Source: Urechis unicinctus
Taxonomy: Eukaryota; Annelida; Polychaeta; Xenopneusta; Urechidae
Length of the DNA: 64,000 bases
Direction of reading: 5' to 3'
Assembly (NCBI GenBank): GCA_034190875.2
Contig: CM067348.1
Span: 6,623,063-6,687,062 of the forward strand
Made by a program: the position numbers and the translations under genes. Each line of letters opens with the position of its first letter. Position 1 is the first letter of the stretch. The notes under the pieces are model-generated. The model did not search any database. It saw only the letters and a program-made list of their open reading frames with translations, and had not been told where the DNA came from. This document shows positions 1-13,849 of the stretch, piece after piece.

Positions 1-76
1 GGGTAAAATGACGGAGAAGGATAGGTCATCCGCCGTTGAGCGATGAGGTACTTTCGTATCACTTACTTCGGACTGC

Positions 77-325
77 CTATCTGGGTTCATATCGGGCGAG
101 AGTGGTTGGCGTTGGAGATATTCTGGAGCTCTCGGCTAATGGGCTGAATATGCTGACTGTTGTGCAGTCGACACATCTCCACGAGAGACCAAGCTGGTCC
201 TTGATAGCTAATCTGTAATTGGCCTGGCTCACTCCTGTGTTGCAAGTTCGGTGCTGCCAACGGCTGCACCCCTCGCACTCAAATGCAGACATCAGTACCT
301 GATATAGGGAAGCATACCAGGTCAC
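77..325 (-). CDS. PHD-like zinc-finger fragment (partial gene or TE-derived exon)
   Basis: The minus frame encodes 82 residues. Residues 15-54 look like the second half of a PHD-type zinc finger: C17 and C20 (FECEGC), then WQHRTC giving H25 and C28, then WRCVDC giving C51 and C54. The spacing and the WQHR.C and W.C..C signatures fit the C4HC3 PHD pattern. The first Cys pair is missing, so it would lie in an upstream exon; a possible acceptor follows tactgatgtctgcatttgag. Similar fingers with WQHR.C.TG...YR are known in multicopy invertebrate proteins, often associated with MULE or FLYWCH-type elements, so a TE origin is possible. The residues after C54 look non-conserved. The window edge prevents checking its continuation. 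Exon limits and expression are unknown. Confidence 0.5.
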   Translation of the reverse strand: MTWYASLYQVLMSAFECEGCSRWQHRTCNTGVSQANYRLAIKDQLGLSWRCVDCTTVSIFSPLAESSRISPTPTTLARYEPR

Positions 326-339
326 AGCATTCTTGGCGC

Positions 340-460
340 TTCCCGCTCATAACTCACCAAGTGTCACGTCGCGATGTGCTTTGTACTCAGGATGCTTACC
401 GCTCACAACTCACCAAGTGTCACGTCGCAGAGCACTTTGATCGTATCCACGTGCTCAGCC
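340..460. repeat. Imperfect 56-bp tandem duplication
   Basis: A 22-base core, aactcaccaagtgtcacgtc plus gc, occurs identically at 351-372 and 407-428. The flanks are also similar (cttcccgctcat and cttaccgctcac). Two copies only. Confidence 0.75.
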
Positions 461-556
461 TATCAACTCCATCTTTCAAAATGCAATTGCGTAATTGTAT
501 GAATGTAGAGTCCGACTTGTATCATGTTTGCTTTGATGTATGTTTTATGAATGTTG

Positions 557-562
557 AATAAA
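557..562 (+). other. AATAAA, possible poly(A) signal
   Basis: AATAAAGAGCCCAGG is followed within 20 bases by a TG-rich tract (gttgtattgag), the arrangement of a metazoan cleavage/polyadenylation site. No plus-strand gene leading into it is recognised, so it may be chance or the end of an old retroelement. Confidence 0.2.
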
Positions 563-709
563 GAGCCCAGGTTGTATTGAGTTATATGTATTTTTGTGTG
601 CGTTTTTAGTTCATATTCCTCTATTCTTATATTCTTGTTAAGTTCGTATTCCTCTATTTACTTTGTATTCGTGTTTTATTTTACGGATCTTTATAAGTGA
701 TCAATTATA

Positions 710-890
710 ACATATGATACTGCCATAAATAAAATATACCACACATTCTTCTGGTACTCGGTTTCTGTATGAGTACGCGTTTTGTTCAAAGGGCATGTCG
801 TCCGGAGAAGCCAGCCCGGCCAAATGCTCCGGCCGCCGAGTCCAAACGCCCTTACAGCACTCTATCCGGGGACGATGGACGGTAGATATT
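710..890. repeat. Dispersed repeat, copy A
   Basis: This block aligns by eye, with gaps, to 55,385-55,535. Shared landmarks in the same order are ccacacattcttct, gcgttttgtt, gagtcc.aacgccc, agcactc.atccggg and gatgg/ctatgg. It is locally GC-rich against AT-rich flanks. It may be an LTR or SINE fragment; no termini or Pol III boxes were found. Confidence 0.6.
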
Positions 891-1003
891 ATGCTTTAAA
901 TCTATTTCATATAAAGATAACAAATTCATTAATACTGTTCCATTATTTAATGAAATATGTAGCATTCAATATATTCCTTTCTGTTAAACAAGGGCGTATC
1001 ATT

Positions 1004-1092
1004 GCGGGGGCGAACTGACCCGGGGGCAAACTGTCCCAGCGAGGGCGAACTGACCCGGGGGTGAACTGTCCCAGCGGGGGCGAACTGACCCG
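1004..1092. repeat. 35-bp G-rich minisatellite, about 2.5 copies
   Basis: The unit gcgggggcgaactgacccgg plus gggcaaactgtccca repeats about 2.5 times. It contains two half-units, GGGGGCGAACTGACCC and GGGGGCAAACTGTCCC, so the underlying period is about 17-18 bp. Confidence 0.85.
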
Positions 1093-2801
1093 ATTCCTTA
1101 ATTACATTAATTGTGGTATATGTGTTGATAAAGATTAAATTTGCAATTTCAATTATCATTGTAGCAACAGATATCACACACTCCGATATTAAGCATCCGC
1201 TTGATCTGCTGAGTAGTCCATTACATAATGCTACGTTTGGTTTTTTTGTAGGCGACAAACGTCCATCATAGACAACATTACCAGGCGCCTTATCAGGCGA
1301 TATCATGCGGCTGTAAGGCATGCCATCATATGAACGGGTGATTAGCGCAACCGTTGAAAGTATCCCTAATTACATAGAATGATTTCACATATACACCCCC
1401 ATAACAGAAGGTTATCCATATGGATCCTCTCGGTGCGTTCAGTGTGTAACTTACTAGTACCGAAAGATATTCATATTCCACATATTGCAAGATGACCATT
1501 AGAATCCAACAGACTTTGTTACGTTGATTTCAATGAATGTGATATATATTCAATGACATTGTTAGGTGCCTCATCACTAACCGCAATATTTTCTGATCCA
1601 TTCATAACATCCCACATCGTCATTGCATGCTATAACCGAAGCCACTGGTCCACGTAGCCCTTTACACTCTGCTTTAATGCATCAAGGGATTTAACAAACG
1701 CACCGCAAAACATGCAGCCTCATTTAAATCAACATAATGTTGTGGGCGCTGTACATAGGTTTCTGCTCTGGGTCAACTCAACAAGTCTCTTGAGGAATTG
1801 CCGACTAGAAATGACCTGTTTAGAGATAATTAGCATGCATTGTATTTATCTAAGCTATTGATGTTTTAAAGCACTGTGGAATAATGTCACACCCGGTGAA
1901 AGAAAACGCTGAAATATATTATCATGTAATGGTTTATTCCTGGAAGTATACACCTGAGGAAGAGGTTTAATTTGCTTAAACGCCTAATAGGGCACAAGCA
2001 CGTTCATTGTGTGTTTACTATATAATAGTGCTCAATAACACATCCATATACCATTGTTGGTTGTTTCTCTGGTTGCTTGTATTCATATTATGGTAGCTGC
2101 AATGAAATACGAAAACCGGCGAAGTTAATGATAGTCACAACATCAACGTGCCGTTCTGCATTGAAATCCAGCTCGCGCATTGGCATTACAGCAAGTAAAT
2201 GTAACGCGCATGCGACCTATAATGGAGTCAGTCACAATGTGCACAGTCAATTGGGACACCATATATCTGTAACGTATCACGGTCATGTTCGCATGAAAAA
2301 GGATTACATATCTCCATTGCAAGACGTACCAGCTCCATGTCGCCTCATCAAAATGCCAAGCATACTGTATTCAATCTGTATTTGGGCATCCGAACCTTAC
2401 CTAATGAGAAGAGCACTATGATTAATGCTGTATGCTCGTACTTTATCGACAAACTGTATTAACAAATTCCGATATTCAAATCGAGGTTATTCACACTATG
2501 TTTATGTTAACACAATCTAAAACCGTAAGTTTACATTCAACTCTTTTTAGCGATTACAATAAAACTAGTCGATATTTTTCTTATCACTCGTTCTCAGTAC
2601 ATGTGCGTCCATCATTGATGGCACAATGATAGCTCCCATAACGCCAGCTCCTCAAACATAGAGACACATAATCGGAACGCATCTGCTATTACATGGTATA
2701 AAATGTGCCACTTAGCTATTCGTCAAACATTATAACTAATTGGTAAATACATGTTGCACTAGTCGCCTTGCAGTGAATTTCGCATAGCCCTACTATATTT
2801 A

Positions 2802-2804
<3 letters not shown>
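1093..2804. other. No recognised feature
   Basis: AT-rich sequence. Open frames up to 114 residues (2077-2421, plus) show no family resemblance, codon bias or splice context. Confidence 0.6.
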
Positions 2805-2866
<62 letters not shown>

Positions 2867-3067
2867 TTGTATATATATACATATTTATATATGTATATAT
2901 ATATATACATATATATATATAGACATATATAAATATACATATATATATGTATATATATATATATGAATATATATATATATATGTATATCTATACATATAT
3001 ATATATGTATCTGTCTCTCTCTCTATATATATCTATATATCTATCTATATATCTATATATATATCTA

Positions 3068-3112
<45 letters not shown>

Positions 3113-3124
3113 GTATATATATAT
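2805..3124. repeat. (AT)n/(CT)n compound microsatellite
   Basis: About 320 bases of TA dinucleotides with short interruptions and internal TCTCTC runs near 3,015-3,080. Confidence 0.97.
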
Positions 3125-4841
3125 GAAAACGGTACTTTCCAGCTCCACGTGCTGCGCAACAGTCTCTGTTTCAAGATAGTGTTTTGTGTATCAAGCAAAT
3201 ATCCTGTCATGCGTGTTTGATTATATCGGGCACTAGTTGATGTACTGCCCCAGTGTGTGCCATGATGCGGTAGTTATATCTTCCAGGGTCGCATCGACTA
3301 TGATCAAAATTCTAGATAACACAACTTCACACTGTAGGTGTTATTAAACCTGATAAGTTCAGAATTATGTCACGATCAAGATGTCAATTGCTATAATTTG
3401 TTGCACAGAAACATCCCTACCAGGATCAGATACCACATAATGTTAGCGGGAACGAGCGCGTTTGCATGAATACTTTTCTCCCCACAATATGCTCTATTTA
3501 TGTATGGTAAACTTCATTTATGCATGGTTAGGTCTTTCGGTGGTTTGTCAAGAATAAACGTGGAATGTGCGCTTGGGCACTGTATAATGGACCTAGATAT
3601 CTGCCATTTTGACTTTTCTGGTAGATCGAATCGGTTTAATTGTTCATGTACGTTTTGGATAATTAATATGCAATGGAACGCAGGTGATAACAGATTTATT
3701 AAAATATCACATCTATGATTTCGATTAATATTGCTACTAACGTAACGGTCGATGTGCACTCTTTGATACGCCCGTCTTATTAGTCTAAAGAGCCACAGTT
3801 TTATATTTCGAGCTGATTTGATTAGTCAAAGTATATGCTCATATTAGTCGATTACCGGTATTTTGAGAAGGATAAGAAAACAAACGGAGGATATTTTGGG
3901 AATATTGTCTTGCAATCTTCCCGCGCCTCAGCACAAAAATGAGTGCACAATGCGGTTATCGAGCGTACAGTCTTAGATAAAACAACGACATTCTGAAGCC
4001 ACCATTTATATTTCAAGGACAAACTATACGAGGCCATATTCAAGTTGTTAGTTGTCGTTGCGGTAGCAAGAATGGACTAAATCATAACAACTTATTGCAA
4101 TCTACACACGGAATGGACAATCGACATATATTAGTGCTATATTAGACAAACTAAAAAACTTTACATTGAATATATCACGTTAAAAGAAAGTCAATTTCCA
4201 TCCCTGAAGGGCGAAGCACCTGACCAGCTAGCTTAATAGTACCGTCTATGACCTTCCTCTTAGCGGCGTGGGTTACGTGGTTTTGTGCCAGACAGGTGTA
4301 TATAATTATCAAAGGTGCCGATTGCAATTTGTTGAGCCCCAACAACAACCTATGATAAAGGCTATGATAGTCAGATAATCATCCATTAACCATCTTCTCA
4401 TACCAAAAATCGTAAACCCGTCGATTTAACATTTATTTCCCTGTTATGAACGGTTATTTTCTCTCACTCTTCTACTGTCAATCAAGCTTTCCTCACACGC
4501 ACTCCAATTATCGTGCAACCTAAAGAGGCAATTGGTGAGAGAATATTTGACCGACCTGCGTGCCATCACTCTCCCATCTTACTCCTGCTGTACTCCATGA
4601 TTCAAGAAGTTGATCTTTACTCCGAGACCTACTGTTTTATCCCCCGGGCTCTAGTCGTGATTTGTTTACCCGGATGCGCATTTTGGGTTAACAAAAAATA
4701 CATCAAACATTCTTTTTTTATCAAGTGCCCCAAAAGTGCCAATACTGTTTTAACATTTTGTGATGCACAAATTCGACTTTAGCTACACAACTTATTGTTT
4801 ATGTAAAACGCAATCTAGAAGATCGTCATGTTAAGTTTTAT

Positions 4842-4843
<2 letters not shown>
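3125..4843. other. No recognised feature
   Basis: Unique-looking AT-rich sequence. Short open frames on both strands have no recognisable product. Confidence 0.6.
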
Positions 4844-4933
<90 letters not shown>

Positions 4934-5003
4934 TATATATCTAGAGATATCTATATATATGTGTATATCTATATCTGTCTCTCTATCTCTCTATAGAGAG
5001 AGA

Positions 5004-5074
<71 letters not shown>

Positions 5075-5075
5075 C

Positions 5076-5106
<31 letters not shown>

Positions 5107-5142
5107 ATATCTCTCTCTATATATCTATATATCTATATCTGT
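4844..5142. repeat. (AT)n followed by (CT)n microsatellite
   Basis: About 95 bases of pure TA repeats pass through mixed TATC into about 150 bases of TCTCTC. Confidence 0.97.
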
Positions 5143-6099
5143 CACGTTCCAGTCACTCAGCGTCTTAGAGATCGTTCTGTTTTTGGTATGCAATCGATGA
5201 TTCTGAGTCTGAATCTTGACATAGAATCGAATGGTGCACCACATACGTTCCATATTGTATTAATCTTGCAAAATAGTGAACTTGAATCATAACTCCGGTC
5301 CTAATATATACAAAACACTTGTGGTGTTAAAAATGAGGGTACTCCATCAATGATCCATCGCTTTTAAGTCTCTGCTGGGTGCTAGATAATTTGTCTTTCT
5401 GTACTTGAAAGGGAAGGAATCAAGCTTAAACTTTGATATCAAATATTATTGATGTGCAGTGACAACACATACAAATGCATTATTTAGATTAGGGTAATGG
5501 TTATTTATCTCATCTTGCATAGTGCTATCATATCATCTTACTAATGCAGTACCCTGCATTTTGTTTTGTTAAAAAGCATCTGCTCATCATATCCCAAGCC
5601 TAGCGAATAAAATAAGCATGTTGCAAGTTACATGCTTGGTGTTTGGTCCGCCATCTGGTGTAAAGTTTGGTCATATCTGCTACTTGATGTGACACTTTTT
5701 AAAACATCTCAATAGCACTGTCTATATCACATATGTTTATTGAGAAAAAAGAACGGGTCCCAGGGCCGACCACAGAGAAAAAACCGCTATATCCCCTCGC
5801 TCGATCTGATTCACAACTCTCTTCTCTCTATAACTGTGCGTGTTTTTGGATAGATAGTGTCGCAACGGCTGAAAACGGAGAGGATTAATGGCGTCTATAT
5901 TAACCGTTTGACTTAACATATAATCCAAGTTTAATATGGATTCGTAGAATCAGCTCTTCGTTTACAAATACAATAATGTCAGCTTATACAAATAAAGTCA
6001 ACAACAATGGGTAACTGAAGGCTACTCAAACCGACCTTAAACACCCACCATCCTCTTTCCAGTTGCTCGTCTCGTAGGCGTATAAATCCGTAAGATGTG
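5143..6099. other. No recognised feature
   Basis: No coding or repeat signature. If the old unit copy that starts near 6,100 once extended further left, the similarity is no longer visible here. Confidence 0.55.
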
Positions 6100-6259
6100 A
6101 AAAATATTTGACAATATTAAAGATATATTATTGTCAAATATACACAGCGGAAACAAGCTGCACAGAATCCAGCGTTTGTGCAATTTATTTAAATATTATC
6201 GTGTATGTTAGGCGATTTGCTGCAGTATGGTTTAATGTAAATTATCCAACCAAGTATTA

Positions 6260-6345
6260 TTATTTTTCAATAGAAATGTGGAAACCTGAAAAGTGGAAGA
6301 CCCAAAATTAGATTTGCGATTTGAAATGCAATACCTGTTGATATT
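6260..6345 (+). pseudogene. Decayed relic of the KPEKW exon
   Basis: The sequence gaaatgtggaaacctgaaaagtgga followed by atttgcgatttgaaatgcaatacctg corresponds to both ends of the exon found at 24,253-24,373. About 75 internal bases are missing and the acceptor AG is lost. It shows that the exon existed in the ancestral unit and degenerated here. Confidence 0.6.
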
Positions 6346-9300
6346 CATTTGTTATTTCGAATGAACACGACAATAGCTACTCATACGTTTAATATGCGTT
6401 TCGTTTCCTGCTTAACTTATTCAACAACCAAAACGAGTAGTGCTTGTACCATTAAGTAGTTAAATGTGATGACAAGAAGCTTAATCACACGATGATATAT
6501 TCAAAGGTAATTACCATAGGACATAACCCAAAGACAGGAGGCACAGAAAGTTAGCTTCTTTTTGCTTCACTACATGCACAGAATACTTGATTTATGCGGT
6601 AAAGATATCAAATCTTATGCTTAGGTTTCATTTTATGATAAAGCCAACTTCAGGCATTCATCGAGACGTCTCGTTAACAGGATGGGTTGGTTTTACCGTC
6701 ATTGCCATTCATGATATTCACAGTTAAACACCTACGGCGACATTAGCCAAGCCTCAATTTTTCTTCTAACTTAAAAATTCATTGATTAAATAAAGTCGAC
6801 CCACTCGCTGGGAGCATATGGGTAGAAATTACAATTAGATCAAGCAATTTTTATGCGCAATGTTAATGTTCACCTTTGAGCGATGTGCGGAAATGCCACA
6901 GTCATAGTGATGAATCCCAGTTATTATATTGTACCTATTTCCAACATTTTGCTACTACAGTAATACCTGTATTAACAGATATGTGTGGCACTAAGCTACA
7001 GATACCTAATTTAACAATTGGCGTTATGATGTGCTTTATTGTCCGTGCAAACAATTACCAACCGAAGGCTGCTTTGTTTCTATGTGGTACGATAGCAGAT
7101 GCATGAATCGAAATTAGCAATTGTTGAATCTGCGGCACATAGCCCTTGATGCCATGTTCCTGGTATCACATGTGAATACTACTGCTCGATAGAGTGGTGG
7201 TAATATAGCTGTTGCTTTATACATAAAGCACATGGTGAAATCCGATCGATTGAATCTAATGATTTATCATTTTAACTTCCATTTTGTGGGTGTTAAGCAC
7301 CGCCCTGCCACATTGCCCGTTATATAGGTACAAGAAGTTCTTACTCCGGCACGTTCCTACAAAAGCCGCGTCGTAAATAATACGGTCGTATTGCTTTGGT
7401 TGACGAATGCGTTATAACTTTGTCACCACTCAATTGTGCAATTATCTGATACAATTTTCATTTGTTAAATACTTTAGTTGCGGGAACAGCAATGGTAATG
7501 CTTGTTGTTTATTTAAAACAATTAATTCATGTTTCATTAGATATTACATTACGTTTGCTATTTCGTTTTTCATCAATATGTTAGGTCAAGTTTTGTTCAA
7601 AAGCGGCACACAAACAAATCTGGTATCGTATAAGGATCAGAGGAGTCTGGTGGTTACAGAAGCTGGCCGCAACAGAGAGGAGTTTTTGCCTCTTGAGATT
7701 GGATGCGAAAAATAAACCCCGACGGTCTGGTGGCCACAATGAAATGTTTGGTTGCAAAATAAAGTGGCAATAAATCACATTTTATGTCTGTCAAATGCCA
7801 TTGTCGGTCGTATTGTGCAAGAATAAACCTCATTGCGGATGTTCAAGCCATCCCATACACATTGCAAAAGACTTAAGTTGTCGTTTTAGGGTGATTTATT
7901 CTTTCCTCATTGTGGCATTTCTATTTGTCTTTTAGCTAACTGCACGTGTTATTTCCTCTCACCAGGAGTACATAGCTGGCCAGGAAGCAAACAGGTTTTG
8001 AGATAATGTAACATGCTGCATATGTGGCTCATGATCTGATCCCATGTCGATATCTAGTGAGCTGAATAATCGTTAGATACCATGCGAAGCGCTTCCGGTA
8101 GTGGTGTTCAGAATCTTCTGTCAAATTGCGTGGTATTTTTATGCCCTAAAGCACAACTCATCTGTATCGTGGTATTGGAAGTGGAATACAAAGCCCTATG
8201 ATAATCTAATGCCAATGTCCCATCACTGTGGTAGCTTTAAACGTTTTGCCTAACTATCTTTATCTGTAGTGTCTGATGCCATTTCTAGATATATGAGTAA
8301 ATGTGCTTTTCTTAAATGCCAGCGCCAGGCAAACACAACATATTGGTGATAACACTATTGCCGTCTCAGTTAATCGGTGATGCCACCCTCAACTAACTAT
8401 CCATATCGTTGGAGCTTATTCGACTAATAATATTCAGTTTATCTTACCCTATTTGATTCGTCCGACCTATTCCCAATGGTATAAAAGAGGGCGGACCTCC
8501 TCGCTAAGTGTTCACTCTATTGTAGACTTCTCCCAGTACATCATAGAAAGTTGTCAGTTGGAGCTATTAGAAAATTCTTTGAGTCAAGGATTATTTTATT
8601 TGGACCGTTTCGGATGCCTCAGCAATTCTTATATCTTGGTGGTTTTTTTACAAAGTCACCAAACTGAGAACTTAAGTTCTGTCTGGCGTTCGAATTAATA
8701 ACACGAAACATCTACAGTTTATAGGACTCCATCAGTGCTTGTTACAATAGTGTTGATATTCTTCACAATATATTGTGTTGGTCTTCATCATTCGAGTAGA
8801 CTATCCGATTATGGCAAGATTCTTCAATTTCGCAAGTTCAGAAATGACCTTGACCCCACGATCTTCAATATTCTGGTCCAAAAGAATTGTTTGAGTAACC
8901 AGCTGTCTGCGGCTCACATATGACAGCCACAACAATTATAGAATATTTCGCGTTTACTTATTACTACCCAGAAACTCGATTAGTCATGGTACAACGGTAT
9001 ATTAACTATTACAATATGCTTAATTATTACCCGTTGAGTTTATCCGGGGTCGATATGCCTTCCTCTGCAACCTCACGGGAGTAATGGCTTATCCTGTTTC
9101 AACAATGCAATTAAGAAAATTTATCTGAATGCAAGAAGTGAGAAAGGAATGCTAGTAATATGAATACGTCGGCCATCTGCGTATGTAGTGAGTGCTTCAT
9201 ACAGGTATATTTCAGAATGATTTCTTTGTAAATCTTATCTATGGTGCTATATGGCTTCATACAACAGATCATGCAACTCAGTGCATTCTCTTTAACATCG

Positions 9301-11008
9301 TGGGTTGTAAAAAGAAATTGCTACCTCATGCTAATAAGAGAGCCGCCTAGAAAATGTGTTCTCTACACAATTACAACAGTTTGATGAATGTACCATTGTT
9401 TCTTCCATATGGAAGCGATGCTATACAAATTCCTTAACATTGAGCGACATCCATGATTATCTTGGCTTATTGAACAAAATGGCCAGCGTGTAAGTAATTA
9501 CTGGAGTCTTACAAGTAAGGCGAGATCGGGTGTTATAGACACACTAACATCTATGCGATACATTGCGTCAACATAGATCGAGTAGAATACGGAGGGAATA
9601 AAAGTTAATACTTGAGTATCGATAAACGAATCATCTTTACATATATGGCAATCTACTTAGGTAGGAGTATGAATGGATGTTGGTTAAGTCTGGCTATTAC
9701 CTTTGATCCTTTTTCGCCAGCCCATAACACTAACAAAATGATTTAAAATATGTTCATTGTTTGGTGGGAGCATAACTGGAATATTGACGGCTAGTTATGG
9801 TGTATGAATTCGTTTCCGTTAATGTCGGGCTAACTGGCAATGTTAGTGATTAATCGAATGACCTCGTCTGGGCGTAACTGTAACTAGCCATTAGTTTGGC
9901 AAATAAGTAAATGTTAGGTACGGCATAAGATTGTCAATTGATCAGCAAGTTACACGGGACGCATCGGATAGTGGTACAGCATTGGTCAAAATGCAATTGA
10001 TAAATGACATAGCGTTTGTCCAATTGATCTTATGTCAGATAACTAACTAGTTTAACATGCATTTGTACAGTCTATCTGTGATAATTACAAAATAATTATT
10101 ACATCCAATTGACTACAAACAAAGCATTTAAATAACAAATTGTCTATATATCAGATTGTGTGGTCGGTCATACTGATTCGTATCGGGCTTTGATAGTGTA
10201 AAGCACCCTCTGTATCCGTCAAGGTTTCCGACAAGCCTGGCTCAGTCAATAGTACAGCTATTACAACCTCTGATTTTTCTTCATATGATGGATGGTTGCG
10301 GTCACTTACATTACTAGCCAGCAGTCACTGATACAAGACAATGCTGACTGAGTAAATCAATTATGTTGAGAGTAGAGAGGTAAGTGACTAAGTTAAAGTG
10401 TATTGGAAAATACGGGTATCCATGGATACCATTATCATAATTCCATTTATTCCCTAATATATAATGAAGTAACATAAAGGATTGTAATGTATAACAGCTT
10501 GGTATTTTGTATACTCCTGAAGCGCATACAGCGTCGGAGGGGTTATGGCGAGTTATTGGGTAATATCCAACTGTTAATTTGGCTCTTATTTATTACCAGC
10601 ATATAATATGATTAAATGAAAGTTCGGCTTCCCCGAGGGTTCTATGGTCAAAACATCCTGGATTCATTTTGTACGCCACGCTAGTTAATAACTAGATCAT
10701 CAGCAGCATATAGCAGCAGAAATCCTTTACTCATAATGATACGGGAAACGCATTGAAGTATAATCGAACAATGAATCTTAGCCTACGCACATTTCTATCC
10801 AAAGTGTTTGAGATATGTTTCAAATGGGAGCGAAGATCACTTTCTAGAAGGTGGCATGCCCATAAATGCTAATGTTTTTTGCTGAATAAGTTGTATTGGC
10901 ACATGCGCTCAATATGGTTACATAATAAATTTGGCGAATGAATATCTTTTCTAGTGCTATTGAACCTAAGCCAATGGTAGGGTAAATGTTAGGGTTAGTA
11001 TCGAACAT

Positions 11009-11352
11009 TTGTTGTTTTCTGTCTCTCTAACCATATCTCTCTCTATCCCTCTTGCTCTATCTATCTCTCTTTTTCTATCCCCCATCTCTCCCTCACACTA
11101 TCTTTATCTCTCTCACACTATTTCTTTTTTTACATATATCGCACCCTCTTTCTTTCTCTCTCACTTTCTCTCTCTATCTATCTCACTTTCTCTCTCTAGC
11201 GCTCTCTCTATGCAAACCTACGTCTATTTCTCACTCTCACCAACAGTATCTCTCTTTCGTTCTCTTTCTCTGTCTCTCACTCTATCTCTACTCCTTTATC
11301 TTTCTCTCCTTCTCAATCTCTCTCTCTCTCTCTCTCTCTGTTTCTCTTTCTC
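11009..11352. repeat. Pyrimidine-rich (CT)n-like tract
   Basis: About 340 bases of degenerate TCTCTC with interspersed CAC and TTT on the plus strand. The open frames across it are all Ser/Leu-rich and are products of the repeat. Confidence 0.9.
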
Positions 11353-11447
11353 TGCTTCTAACAAGAGAGAGTTTAATGTTATGTACAGGTTTTATCGGAT
11401 CTGCTTCAGGCGGAAATCTTGATGAGTAGTACTTTTCTTGCTGTTTC

Positions 11448-11450
<3 letters not shown>

Positions 11451-11538
<88 letters not shown>

Positions 11539-11576
11539 TATATATATATATATATATATATCTATCTCTCTATATA

Positions 11577-11620
<44 letters not shown>

Positions 11621-11636
11621 TATATACATATATATA
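11451..11636. repeat. (AT)n microsatellite
   Basis: About 185 bases of TA repeats with a TCTCTC interruption. It occupies the same relative place in the old copy as the second microsatellite of the young units (27,387-27,590). Confidence 0.95.
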
Positions 11637-13849
11637 ACAACCAGGACATGTTGGTGTCCAACAGCGCAAGAAGTATTTACCGTTAATGTTTGTACAAACG
11701 GAAAAACGTATCGTAGCCGAATAAGTGACATTTATATGCCGTAAATGAGGTACATAGTATTTACTGGGAAGAAAGATTGAATAATTATCTCATATCACAT
11801 GATTTCCCCTTATGGGTCGTAGTTTTCGAATGACCAGTGTTGAGGTATATCCGATTGTTAGCAGATTAGGGACTGGTGTGGTATATTTCGTCAACGACCT
11901 CAAGTTATCGAATAATTTATATGTAAGGCACATATTCCGGCTAAAGGCATTGTTATTTTTCTGTATTTGATATACATATATATATAAATAATATAACGTC
12001 CCAGGTGAACTAGTAGTACGAATGGATAGATATAGAGAGGTACTGTTGCTTAAGGTGGAAGGCCTAGAAACGCCAACTTCCTAAGTCTGCCAGTTTTGCA
12101 CTACATTTAGTAAAACCAATTTCGGCTCTCCAAGATATAAAAGCAGACTTCTGAGTTAGAACATTATGATAAGCACATGCAAAGTTATGATCTTTATGAT
12201 CAGTTTTGCCGCATATACAATATTGCATCGCTAACATGAGGAGAAATGATGATTAAGCAATGTAATTGATAGTGACTAAGACAACACCAATGAAAATACT
12301 CAAGAATGAATGCCTTTCCCAATCCGCAACATTGCACACAATCACCTCAACAGCATAATCATACTGGATGTAAATGATCAAAAGGCATTGATGTGGTCGA
12401 ACGACACAACTGGCTATAATAATATATAGGAAAACAAGGTACTTTCCACACTACCAGTAGAACAGTTATTCCTTCGCAGCATTATATAAAAACTTTGGCA
12501 GTATGCTATGGGATGAGCTTCAGAACATCGAATCATATCGAATCATGTAAACTTGATTGATTGCATTTTGTACAACTATTAACCCGGATCTCTATACGTG
12601 AGATGTGGTTTGACCTATCACACTCAGGCACCCTGAAAGCATGCATGCACCACGAAGTTAAATACATATTTATATTAGAGGTATTATGGTCATTGAAAAT
12701 ATGTGTTCTGATTGTGGGAATACAGAACTTACACTACTGAAGCATAGCGTTAATTATACGGCACATCAATTAAATCAGGTACATCAGCGGGATCAGTGTC
12801 TACATCATTTGTAGGTTTAACACATAACAAAGCATAGCCGACACCTGATCTAATTATCCCTAGCTATCTGATTGGTCTGCCGATAAGCCAAGCCAAAATA
12901 AACTTGACAAGTTTTACCTCATTGACTTATCATTCGTAAATTCTTTTTTTATAATTAAGTCGGAATCAATCGTATTTATATGCACAAATCAACAAAAATA
13001 CATCGCAAACACTTTTGGCGCGATTCAGAGAGAGAAATATCGAAAGCGATGTCTCCATAAATTTTCTAACCGGATATCCGTCGCGTGTCTTGTGATGTGT
13101 ACTTATTATTGAATAATCAAAAACATCTCAAAACATGGACTTTGATATGACGGACTAAAACTGTGCATCCTAAAATAGATTGACATTTCTCTCTGAGTGA
13201 TGCATTATGTGAGCCAACCCGCTCTATGTGTGTATATCCTTAGTGAAGAAAATGGTCAGTTCTTTGATTCATTTATTCCGTGCATTACCTTATTGCATTT
13301 TAATTTTGTCGCAAGGTTTTTGATTCCTCGATGCAAGATGCCACAAAAGTTTCAGTTGCATTCACCCATTATATAAATGAATTCCATCCTTGCATCTGAA
13401 TCCATAGATTTTTGTGAACAACATGTGTACATTTCGTTGATTATGGATCGATTATAATACGTTTACGTGACTGATAAGGTTAAGTGACTGATAAGCATTA
13501 GAAAGGACATCCTAAATGTCAGTAATCGAGTGTGGTCGTTATATCGTCTTCGTACAAAACAGAACGAATCCAGAAATGATAGCTGTGCTTAAAAACAAGA
13601 CTGAAATGCCCCATTTGTGAAGGGCAGAAAACGACGAACTGTTTGGGTTGTCTGCGAACGCATGCTATGAATACAACAGATGGTCAGTTCATACCTTTTG
13701 GATGCGGCCCCTTCAAATCATTATGCTCAATGTCAGCATAAAGCGAGGATCCAAAATGAACGGGGCATATGGAAATACAGTATGCAATGCATGTTGCGCT
13801 CGTATAATTTCATACAAGTATCTGAAGATTTCTTAATAATGTTCCAGGG

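Larger units (their letters stand above)
10190..13170. other. Stretch without counterpart in the young units
   Basis: Lies between two collinear blocks of the old copy. Apart from the pyrimidine tract and (AT)n array listed separately, nothing coding or mobile was recognised. It may hold an old insertion whose ends are no longer readable. Confidence 0.5.

Noticed and set aside
2716-3220. Tyr/Ile-only frames over (AT)n arrays here and at other microsatellites
   Set aside because: Direct translation of dinucleotide repeats.
11009-11429. Overlapping Ser/Leu-rich frames of 125-137 codons resembling membrane segments
   Set aside because: All come from a (CT)n tract; no real hydrophobic protein.
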